A stretch of 40,172 nucleotides of DNA from contig JANBPK010001265.1 of NCBI GenBank assembly GCA_027579435.1, forward strand, positions 1 to 40,172. Direction: 5' to 3'. Under the pieces are notes generated by a model. It was given only the letters and a program-made list of their open reading frames with translations. It ran no database searches and had not been told where the DNA came from. This DNA comes from Candolleomyces eurysporus. Lineage: Eukaryota > Basidiomycota > Agaricomycetes > Agaricales > Psathyrellaceae. A program made the translations under genes and the position numbers. Positions 32,187 to 40,172 of the stretch are shown piece after piece (positions within the stretch are counted from its first letter, which is position 1; each line of letters opens with the position of its first letter).

Positions 32187-33301
32187 CCAACAGTCCGCGA
32201 TTTTAGGTGAACTAAGCTACAAAACGACCCCAGTGGCTCGTACCTATTATCACCTTGTTCGAAGGGAGAATTGTCGATAAGCCTGATATGCCCACCACCG
32301 AATATTCGACAGGAGGATTCGTGGAGCACGAGGTATGTACGCACTCGGAGTCATCGTCAATGAAACTTGTAATAAACACGGCTCAACCCCTCTTAGATTA
32401 TTATGATTGGGGGAGCTCTGTTCCTCGTGGTCGAAATGAAGATTGGCTTATTCAGAGATGATAATTTAGCTCAACTATTTCTCGAGCTTTTGTGTACGTT
32501 GTTTCGCCACCATGCTTTCATTATTTTGACCCTCCAAATAGCAGCCGCAAAGCTCAACAAGGACACCGGTTTTGGCGATCTAAGAGTCCATGGTCTTCTA
32601 ACCGACCTCTCCACATTTTGCTTCTACTCCTACGATCCCGTAAATGAAACATTCAATCCTGATGAAGATATCCTCGTCAACGTACGACGTGACGATTTCT
32701 GCTCTGGCATGATATACGGTAAGCAGATTCTCGTTGAATCCCTTGTGCACTCCAACACCCTATTGCTCCTAGTCGAGTTTTCAGTGTGATCATGTGTGCG
32801 TACGTCGAGGGACTCCAGGCAACTGTCAACGCGAGCAAAAAGAAATCGGACACGGGAGATGTACGTTGAAACCGACTGTTCCATTACACCGTCAGCTGAA
32901 TGCAGTTGGATCTGGCCCGACGCAGCAGCTATTGCAGAGCCCCGGAGTCAAGTCCAAACCTCACCTATCTCTTCCCGCTTGGCAGAACGCCCTTGTTGAA
33001 GCTGAGCTAGCTTATTCCAAGCTCCAGCAAGGGAGTGACGATTTGGCAACCTTGGAAATGTCCGTGTCAGAAGGACTGAAGCATCTCAACTCAAGGTAAG
33101 ATTTCTTTCCCCACCGTTTTATATCTCTCTCGTTGCTGACCTCCGACCTCCACTGGAAGTGTGCGTTACCTGCCCCCAGTTTCGAAAAATACGTCAGACG
33201 TAAAGCCGACGTCTCCTGAAGAATTAGAATCGCTCGCGGATTCTCAAGTCAGACAATGGCGTCAGAAGACCTTTAAACAGCAGGAGCCCTCGGAAGCATA
33301 G
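31786..33301 (+). CDS. Family A hypothetical protein (possible PD-(D/E)xK-like), exon 1 frameshifted
   Basis: Seven exons: 31786-32180, 32234-32332, 32397-32493, 32542-32718, 32778-32860, 32896-33095 and 33160-33301. Restoring one base in exon 1 gives 1194 nt (397 aa). Near 31957 this copy has CCCTCCCTCG where the copy at 38981 has CCCTTCCCTCG; the missing T shifts the frame after KRSRYTLP. The N-terminus, MPPKRSFEDVDDLIEG, precedes a helical region. The central part has TEYSTGGFVEHEIMIGGALF then LVVEMKIGL, an upstream Glu plus ExK on a hydrophobic strand, a pattern seen in PD-(D/E)xK nucleases. RDDNLAQLFLELL, LRVHGLLTDLSTFCFYSYD and ILVNVRRDDF follow. The nuclease idea is inference only. Downstream exons are intact, so the indel may be a base-calling error. 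Confidence 0.65.
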
Positions 33302-34361
33302 CTCTCTGACCTTTGCCTGCGGAAAAGCCCCAAAATCGTTGACCTCGCTGGTTTCTGCAAGAATAACATAATATCTGGGTCTTTTACTAATTGATCACTT
33401 TAGATATGGCCTCTTCGTTCGCTAAGTACCAGCATGTTTAGAGTATAACGCGTCGTGATTAAAATACAGAGGTCTACAAACAGTGGCAGAGTGATAATCA
33501 ACTCCTCGATTAGATGTGTACAGTGCTAGGACCGGCGGGTGGAGATAGATGAACCATGGCTCTCAATCGGCCACGGTAACTTCAACTTCGAGCTCAGGTG
33601 TCGATGCATGGGTTGATCGAGAGGTGATCCGAAACCATCGACACCTAGAGGGTGCTGCACATTTTCTAGGAAAGACACTCAACGAGTATTGTTTATTGCA
33701 TAACTGCAGCAACAGCGAAGATTATCTTCAACCTGTGGCACCATCCAGTTTAGATCGATACATAGGAAAAGCTGAGAAACATATTGAATGTTTTTAGACC
33801 AGGAGTAGGCCAAAGGGGGTAGGGGTTTTCCAGATAATGGACTTGGTACAGCGGAGACGAGGCCGAACGGAGTGGTGAACGCAGCAAGGGCACTCAAAAT
33901 GCGGATCAGTAGATGAGGGCAGAGAGGAATAGGCACCCGTACAAGTGGATTGCCGTCAACCACGGACTGAAAAACGATAGACGATCACCATTCAGCCCTC
34001 GATGACGGAGATTTGACAACTATGGTTGCATTGTCCGTCACGGTCGGGACAAGGCGCTCCTGAGAAAGAAATACATGGGGCTCAGGTCCTCATACAACTT
34101 TGACTGTACGGTACGAAGATGCTGCAACATTCATAAACCAACTGCAATGACAAGAGAACAAGAGAGCAGTTTACTCGAGGAGAACAAGGAATAATGAACC
34201 CACAGCGGAGCCCAAAGGTTAGGAGGGAGGTAAACTGGACATGTTCTTTTAGCTCGTGGCGACCTTGATTCGTTGGTTAAAAGAAATTCATTCGAGTCCG
34301 CTAGTAATACAAAGCAGAGTTCGCTAATCGTACAAGGCACAATTATTCATTTAATTTACCG
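33302..34361. other. Intergenic with a diverged duplicate block
   Basis: No secure gene; an 82-codon open frame at 33549-33797 has no motif. The block at about 33501-33590 resembles 38740-38870 (shared CTCCTCGATT, CTAGGACC, AGATGGATGAA-like and CACGGTAACTTCAAC-like words, with a roughly 45-base gap), so part of this region is an old duplicate. Confidence 0.45.
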
Positions 34362-35911
34362 TTACAGCCAGCTCGTGAGCTGCCGGTTATACTCAATCAG
34401 GCCGTTGCGCTGGGGTGTGCAGATTTCTCGAGCCAATCTCACTTGTTTTTTGAATCCCTGTATCATGTACTACGTCACCCATGGTTCTGCCTGCTATGCG
34501 AGAAGAGTAGACTCACCAGAGTCGTCGCCGCACCCAGGCCTCCCCTCAAAGTTGCGCAGAATTGGACACTTTGGCTTCGAACCTAGTCATCCCAGGTCTC
34601 GGTCAGTGGTGAATGAAATTTTGCGTAAATGTACTCACGAATGACCATATCTCGGCGAACACGACGAGGTTTTCGTCAATTCTACTGATATCTGGCGCCT
34701 GGGGCTGCTGGTCGAGGAAGCCTTTCTCCATCGGAGGCGCCACTATCTTGCTGATTGTTGTTACTACCCGATGGACATCCCTCAAGGCATCGGCTTTCTC
34801 TAACACGGCACTGTAAGCTCATATGAAGAAAGCTTCGCTAGAATTTTACCTACTTTCGCGATGGTATTGCAATGAAGCAATAACGTTCGAAGCACCTGTG
34901 CCTAGTCCAAGGGCCTAGATAAAATCTGTCAGAGACAACTTTGTCCATCGGAGGGGGATGGTTGCTCACCCGTATCGTGACCACGTTNCCCCCCCAGCAC
35001 CCCAATAGATTTATGCGCCGCTGTAATCTAACCACTTTCAACTAAGAGTGGTACAATAGGCTTTTTACCGGAATGCGTACCTGTTCATCAAGACTAATCC
35101 ACTATCAGCGAAGATCTAGTACAGAGAGCCTTACACTTACGCTTTAATATCGCTGGTGAGCGGAAGAACTAGATTTTGCCCCAATTCGGCGCTGAGTCTG
35201 ATTCGGAAATCCTCGACATCACGCTTTAGATCCATGAATTGCTTCGACATTTCAACGGATTTGTCGTTTTTTTCCAGTTCGACCTCAATTTTCAAACATT
35301 GGTCAGTTATCTTCCGCCATCCCTCGAGATTTATCAAAAAACTCACAATGAAAGCCTCTAAGGCATCCATCGCAATGAGACGCTCCTGTTCATTCTGGAT
35401 GCTTTCAACCTGTGCTAAATAGACATTGTCGAAACCTAAAGTCGATGGAGCCTCAGCACCGAAGAATGCCAAATCCTCAGCGGTACCTACGCAGGAGAAT
35501 GGTCGCCGTGTCTAATGCAAGTTCGCAAGAAAGACGCAGACAAGACTTATATCTCTGTTTGAGTAGGGAGGGTCAGAAATCAATTCAATGGATTAAATGA
35601 AACCCAAGCTTCACCTCTCTTAAAGCTTGCCATTCGTCTTGAAAAGGTACCAGAAACCAGTTCCAAATCATCAGCTCCTCGATAAACGTCTCCTCCTCCT
35701 GGAATGCGTTGTCAATTTCCTGGGCCAATTTGGCGGCCTGGCTGACTCTCTCCAAGAACTCCTCGACTAATTCTGAGTCTGACTTGGTGAGGAGACTTGA
35801 TGCCTTTGTTACAAAATCGTCGCGCTCTTCCTCGGTCAGTCCATCCTTTTGCCATCGCCGTAAGATGGCGAAGCATTCTTCGATGGACAAGATGGTGTTG
35901 GGTTGTGACAT
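34362..35911 (-). CDS. Family B helical protein with central hydrophobic segment, copy B1
   Basis: Multi-exon on the minus strand. Exon 1 (35911-35615) begins MSQPNTILSIEECFAILRRW and QKDGLTEEERDDFVTKASSL, ending at DEWQALRE. Later exons give GFDNVYLAQVESIQNEQERL, EMSKQFMDLKRDVEDFRIRL, a hydrophobic Gly-rich centre (SIGVLGGNVVTI; ALGLGTGASNVIASLQYH), then RIDENLVVFAEIWSF, SVQFCATLRGGLGAATTL and a C-terminus RLAREICTPQRNGL ... RQLTSWL. The frame around the centre depends on the N at 34988. Long helices on both sides of a short hydrophobic hairpin resemble alpha-helical pore-forming proteins of the ClyA/Hbl type in topology only; no sequence homology is claimed. No signal peptide. It is one of a tandem family with B2 and B3. 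Confidence 0.65.
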
Positions 35912-36281
35912 TGGTACAGAAGAGATGGGAGGGGTGTTATCTGCTGTGTGCAAATCGGGTGACTTCCCCACTATTATACCCTGGTGCGATTCCACAACCG
36001 GAAGATGACCACTTCCGTTCGACCTTCGCATTCCAAGACGGAAACGGACAAGGCTATACTCCGCATGAATGGGAATGGAACGGCGGTGGAGATCATCGAA
36101 TGTTTATGGGAATTGGAGGTCAAGATTTGCTTCCTTGTCGCGCGCTCTAATGCCAGACCCACCCCTATCACTGAACAAGGTCCTGGTATTACGCTAGAAA
36201 CATCTTCAGCATGAGCAAGCAGCGTCGTCTGTCACTCGGCAAAATTGCATGTCCGAGAGTTGAGATCCAGCTTTCAAGTTG

Positions 36282-36377
36282 TCAATCGTGCTCCTCTTGG
36301 GTCAGACCATCCTTTTGCCATCGCTGCAATATCTTCAGGCATTCTTCGACAGGTAAGAAGTCCCCAGGCCGTGGCAT
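36282..36377 (-). pseudogene. Family B deletion remnant (B3)
   Basis: Starts MPRPGDFLPVEECLKILQRW and continues QKDGLTQEEHD, matching the first 30 residues of B1, then hits TGA at 36284-36282. Directly after the stop the DNA reads QLESWI, which matches the extreme C-terminus RQLESWL of copy B2. So nearly the whole gene body is missing between the start of exon 1 and the last codons. The upstream flank (36420-36470) also resembles the B1 upstream flank near 36000-36050. Confidence 0.75.
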
Positions 36378-36891
36378 TGAGACTAGAGTGAGAACGAAGT
36401 AGTTTGCTATCAGCCCCAAAGCCGCCAAACGACCACTTGCGCCTGACCTTCACGTTTCAAGAGGGAAGTGGGTTGTCTGGGACTTCGCCGAGAAATGGGG
36501 TGGTTATGGAGAAATGAAAGTTTCCAAAAGTTTCCAAGGAAGCGGCGGTGTTTACCATAGTATGAAGGCATTCTCATGGTTCGTAATCCAGTGGAACGGC
36601 CTCTCCAAGCGTATACCTAAAATGGACTGAACCACAGTGAGTTTTGAATGCAGGAAGTAACTCTATCCCCAAGGTTCCACAAGGATGGATCCTTCTGCGA
36701 AGCTTCCAACCCAAGGGAGAGACCCCACGGCCCCGAAATGGAGCCGAACGCTTTATCTGCGTTTGAACAGAAGTTTCCAACTCAACGAAAGGGATTTCCT
36801 CGTTTCACCCCTGAAAGGAACGGAAGACAGCCGGTCAAGTATTTAGAATTGAGAAGACAAAATCAAAGCACACTGAAGAATGATCATAAGT
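36378..36891. other. Upstream flank of B3 and 3' flank of B2
   Basis: Non-coding as far as I can see. Bases 36420-36475 share words with the region upstream of B1 (ACGACCACTT, CCTGACCTTCACGTTTCAAGA-like), consistent with a duplicated promoter. Confidence 0.45.
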
Positions 36892-38401
36892 TCATAGCCA
36901 ACTTTCGAGCTGCCTCTTGTAATCCTGCAGGCCATTCCTCAGAGGGGTGCACGACTGCCTCGCCAACTCGATCTCACGTTTAAATCTCTGGAAGCCGCAG
37001 TTCAGCTTTCAACGATCCTGACAACTGAGAAGAGAAGATACGAACCGCATTCGTAGCCGCTTCAAGGCCACCTTGGATATGTTCAGAGAATTGAACCGCT
37101 TGACTTCGAACCTAAGTTAGATTAAGGATGTCAGGACGAACCATTCAATTTGCATAACATTGTCAAACTGACTGAGGACCATATTTCAGCGAAAACCACC
37201 AGCTTCTCCAGCATTAAGTTAATATTTGGGGCTGGAATCAGATTGCCGAGAATCAATTCAGCAGGAGCGACCAGCTTGTCCATCTCGTTCATGGCAAGAC
37301 GAAGGTCTCCAACGGCCTCTGCTTTCTCTAGGGCATCGTGTGAGTAAAGGGACACCTAGGTGAAGGCGTTTCGAACTCACTCTGGCGCTGGGCAACGAGA
37401 GAGGTGAGGACGGGCGAAGAACTGTTACTCGAAGCAAGGATCTGGGGGAAAGGATCAGAAAGGCAGACGGTGCGACGAAAGAAGGCGTTACATTGAACAG
37501 AGCACCCCCAATGGGTAACAACGCTCGAATTCCTTTGATCTACGAGGATCAGCTTCGAGTAATTCTGTCTAGGCAAGGAACCAACCTGTGTATCAAGACT
37601 ACCACACACATGAGGATAAGAAAACGAAGAAACACGGGGAAGACTTACGTTTCGATATCCTTGAGAAGCGGAGCAACCGCAGGCGCCAATGCAGATGAGT
37701 TAAATTCGAACACAAAGGCTTCGATATCGCGTTTGAGATCCAGAAATTGTCTCGACATCGTGGCGGACCGTTCATCTTTCTCAAGTTCGCTCTACAGGAC
37801 ATTGAATCTTTCGCAGAGGAGGAGTCGGAACGACGCGAAACTCACAATGAAAGGCCGCAGAGCGTTTACCGCGTTAACACGGTCTTGTTCGGTCTCGATG
37901 TTCGCAACCTGGGCGAGATAGACTTGATCAAAGCCTAGGCAAAGATAAGGATTTGAACCGGGCAATAAGAGTCAGCATGTCAGTAAAGCAGCTTACGCTC
38001 CAGGACGTCGCCGGTACTATCGGCCACCCCAACCGAGAGGTACAAAGAAGCCCTCCATCGCTTTGAAGCTGGTGAGTTGGCAGGTTCAATATACTTGGTT
38101 CAGTTCCGACATACCTCTTTGAAAGAAACCCATTTCTGAACCAGAGGATTGCCTACAGGCCAAGTAGCGAAGAGAATACCCGACAAAATGAGCTCGACTT
38201 TGCCAAAGGTTTTATCAATATCTGCAGCTGAGCGACCTCGGCGATGCTATCACCGAGTGCCTCGACTGCTGTCTTATCTGCGAGCAGCTTGGAAGAGGTG
38301 GTCAAGAATTCATCTTTTTCTTCATCGGTGAGGCCGCCCTTTTGCCAGCGCTGAATGATGAGTTGGGTCTCTTCCGGACTCAGAGGTGGGACGGTCGCCA
38401 T
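36892..38401 (-). CDS. Family B helical protein, copy B2, exon 1 possibly frameshifted
   Basis: Begins MATVPPLSPEETQLIIQRWQ and KGGLTDEEKDEFLTTSSKLL at 38401. Around 38230 the frame slips by one base: the first frame reads AEVAQLQIL, while the homologous continuation DIDKTFGKVELILSG and ILFATWPVGNPLVQKW lies one frame over. Later exons match B1 in order: FDQVYLAQVANIETEQDRV, TMSRQFLDLKRDIEAFVFE, the hydrophobic centre LLPIGGALFNILASSNSSSP, LEKLVVFAEIWSS and SQAVQFSEHIQGGLEAATNA. The C-terminus is REIELARQSCTPLRNGLQDY ... QLESWL, with the stop at 36894-36892. Introns are short with GT-AG ends. The single-base slip may be a real lesion or a base-calling error. Function unknown; see B1. Confidence 0.6.
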
Positions 38402-38980
38402 TGAGTAAGGAGTTGGGAATTGACTTGGGACCACGCCGTCCTTTTATACGCGGAAATCATTTGAGCGTGAATGGGGATGAGGCTGACGATTTGGACGGAC
38501 GTCCTAGAAGACTTGTAGCATAGAGCGTCGACGAAATGGAAGTCTTATTGCGCTGAGGCCCCGAATAGGGGTACTTCCAGAATCATCTGCCTTCAGCTGG
38601 AAGTAAAATGAAAGGGTTCCCGCTCGGTTTTGCGTGGCGGCCTGGTTCCCTGCACACCGATCCGGGGGATGAACGAGACGTACGTTGAAGAAACGAACAA
38701 ACAATGGGGACGCCCACCTTCCACAGATCATGGGGAAGACTCCTCGATTGTACGTGTATGTACTAGGACCTCGATTGACTACCCAGCAACGGTGTCCGTT
38801 CGTCCGAGGCCCCTGTGGCGGTTATAGATGGATGAATATCTTGACTATCAATGGGCACAGTAACTTGAACATTGGTTAATTCGTGTAGTGGTTCTCGAGA
38901 CTGCTAGACAACGTGTCGGGGTTCAAATTGGCTGGTAATGATTGCGGAGGGCCAGATCGAGGTTTTGACCCAACCACGAC
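38402..38980. other. Divergent intergenic region between B2 and second A copy
   Basis: Holds the B2 promoter. The 38740-38870 part is a diverged duplicate of 33501-33590. No gene supported. Confidence 0.45.
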
Positions 38981-39382
38981 ATGCCACCCAAACGTTCATT
39001 TGAAGACGTTGATGACCTTATCGACGGCGTGGCCCTTCAGGGGGACTGGATTGATATACTGATCAAGACACCAGACCTCGCTGTGATCCTCGCCCATATC
39101 GCCCAGAAGGCTGGGATAACCGACAGGCAAATCAAACGGAGCAGGTACACCCTTCCCTCGTTCTCGCGGGCGACTTGGGAAGACATTGCTGGGAAGCATG
39201 GGCTCCCTGCCTTGCCCCAGCTCCTCGAATATGAGGAAACGGTCTCGCCGCCTGCCTGTTTCCTGCCTCCATCTCTCCTTAAAGCAATGTTTCAAGCTGG
39301 GTGGCGAGCCATGGACGTGTACCAAGAAAGAGCTCATCAAGTCCGCGAAGCCGCAAGAGTCAAGCTTTTGGAGCCGGTGAGT
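38967..39382 (+). repeat. Duplicated segment, copy 2 (exon 1 of family A)
   Basis: Partner of 31772-32186; see that entry. Similarity continues weakly into the intron (GTGAGTC-AACA ... ATTTCAGGGTAGCCAAG against GTGGGTCCAACA ... ATTTTAGGTGAACTAAG). Confidence 0.9.
38981..39376 (+). CDS. Family A exon 1, second copy (5' part only in window)
   Basis: 396 bases, 132 intact codons from MPPKRSFEDVDDLIDGVALQ through SFSRATWEDIAGKHGLPALP and LLKAMFQAGWRAMDVYQERA to KLLEP. It ends at a good 5' splice site (GTGAGT, 39377) in the same place as intron 1 of the 31786 copy. No exon 2 is visible up to the window end, because the intron position is followed by two inverted-repeat elements. The window ends TTTACTTCTACAG, which could be the 3' splice site of an enlarged intron. 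So this is either a truncated copy or a complete gene whose later exons lie outside. It shows that the frame of the first copy is the damaged one. Confidence 0.7.
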
Positions 39383-39416
39383 CAACAATCTGTGTGATTT
39401 CAGGGTAGCCAAGTTA

Positions 39417-39718
39417 CAGTCGTTTGCAAAATAAACTGCAGTATCGTTTTTTTTTTTCGCGCAGTTGTGACCAACAGTCACGCTGCTAAATTTAGTAGAT
39501 CTGGTTGAACTACGTCATGTTCGTGGTGGTTCGCCGCCTCAGGAAGGTAGGGACGGGAAGCGAGCAGCCAGCAAACGGTGTCGGCAACAGTGGGTAACCA
39601 AATTCAACAGTTGGAACAATTGACCCTACCCCGTGCCCACCGTGACATTACGCATCACTTGGTCACAACTGCTCGCAAAAAAAAAAGAAAGTACTGCAGT
39701 TTGTTTTGCAAACGACTG
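39417..39718. mobile_element. 302-bp MITE with TA target duplication (Tc1/mariner-like ends)
   Basis: The ends are long inverted repeats. The left starts CAGTCGTTTGCAAAATAAAC then TGCAGTA; the right, reversed, starts CAGTCGTTTGCAAAACAAAC then TGCAGTA, with one mismatch in 27. The similarity continues through a T-run into GCAGTTGTGACCAA on both sides, so each repeat is about 65-70 bases. TA dinucleotides flank both ends (39415-39416 and 39719-39720). TA duplications and CAGT termini are the pattern of Tc1/mariner-superfamily elements. There is no transposase frame, so it is a non-autonomous miniature element. It lies 40 bases into intron-1 sequence of the second A copy. Confidence 0.9.
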
Positions 39719-39838
39719 TAAGGCCTATATTCTTTTGCAAATGTGGACGGCAGCGGAACCATAGATATTTTGGTGGTAGAAAAATCTTAACTTGGTTTAT
39801 GATGCCAAGCTTCACGCAAACCAATCCCAACAGTTAGA

Positions 39839-40122
39839 CACAGGGTGACCAGCACCATGTTTTTCAAAAAAACATAATAAAAACATGGTGAAAACACTGG
39901 GTTTTTTTATTGAATGTTTCTGACTAGAAACATGATAAAGAAATGATGAAACATGTTTGTAAAATTTAATAGATTTAGCAGGTACACTGAAATACAAAGG
40001 AAATACATTCCTTTGTGCTTTCACCATGTTTTGACNAAAAAACATGGTAAAAAAAANAACCCAGTGATTTTACCATGTTTTCACCATGTTTTCAGAGAAG
40101 ACATGGTGCTTGTCACCCTGTG
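39839..40122. mobile_element. Second MITE-like element, CACAGGGTGAC termini
   Basis: Left end CACAGGGTGACCAGCACCAT at 39839; right end, reversed, CACAGGGTGACAAGCACCAT ending at 40122. AGA lies immediately outside both ends, a possible 3-bp target duplication. The inside is AT-rich and itself palindromic, with repeated CCATGTTTTCACCATGTTTT and complementary ACATGGTGAAAACA words. There is no coding capacity. The terminal sequence and 3-bp duplication recall CACTA-like elements loosely; class assignment is uncertain. Two Ns (40036, 40057) lie in A-runs. Confidence 0.8.
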
Positions 40123-40172
40123 AGACTCGCAGCCATTCGTTCCGCTCTGTGTTGCCATGTTTACTTCTACAG

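Noticed and set aside
38996..39481. A 161-codon minus-strand frame
   Set aside because: It is the antisense of family A exon 1; the same antisense frame appears at 31801-32076 only because the DNA is duplicated.
1..40172. CRISPR array, bacterial operon or integrated virus
   Set aside because: No regularly spaced direct repeats with spacers were seen, genes are intron-rich and monocistronic, and no viral structural or polymerase motifs were recognised.

Overview
This is fungal nuclear DNA, almost certainly from a basidiomycete of the Agaricomycetes. Genes are dense and split by many short introns (mostly 47-60 nt, GTRNGT...YAG). Several families are typical of that group. The style would suit an early-diverging Agaricomycete such as Sebacinales, but this is a guess. 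No tRNA, rRNA or CRISPR was seen. Where I give exon structures I read splice sites by eye, and most models were checked by requiring the summed exons to be divisible by three.

Layout. 1-2786: gene-poor DNA with a GC-rich hairpin, a pair of covarying hairpin repeats and a Cys-rich pseudogene. 2787-5553 (-): a long Ser-rich disordered protein. 6215-7340 (-): a stop-riddled pseudogene. 7777-9506 (-) and 9754-11510 (+): two head-to-head NYN-nuclease-type genes, the second without a catalytic Asp. 12249-13377 (-): a single-pass membrane protein. 14071-14763 (-) and 14889-15456 (+): proteasome beta-4 and a hot-dog thioesterase sharing a 125-bp promoter. 15457-18240: mostly unassigned. 18213-20300 (-): a cytochrome P450 pseudogene. 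20874-23078 (+): a multi-pass membrane protein. 23336-24330 (+): a damaged coiled-coil gene. 24435-25338 (+): a RING protein. 25470-28079 (+): an SLC45/GPH sucrose-type transporter. 28267-29942 (+): URC4/DUF1688. 30040-31663 (-): AP-1 mu.

31786-40172 is a recently active duplication zone. Gene family A (possible PD-(D/E)xK-like protein) has a full copy at 31786-33301, with a 1-base deletion in exon 1, and an intact exon-1 copy at 38981-39376. Between them lies a minus-strand array of family B: two long copies and a deletion remnant. Family B is helical with a central hydrophobic glycine-rich segment. Beyond the second A exon 1 sit two MITE-like inverted-repeat elements that may have enlarged its first intron.

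The window has twelve N characters, many beside homopolymers. In four genes deleting the N restores a conserved reading frame, so several apparent frameshifts are probably base-calling artefacts and not biology.
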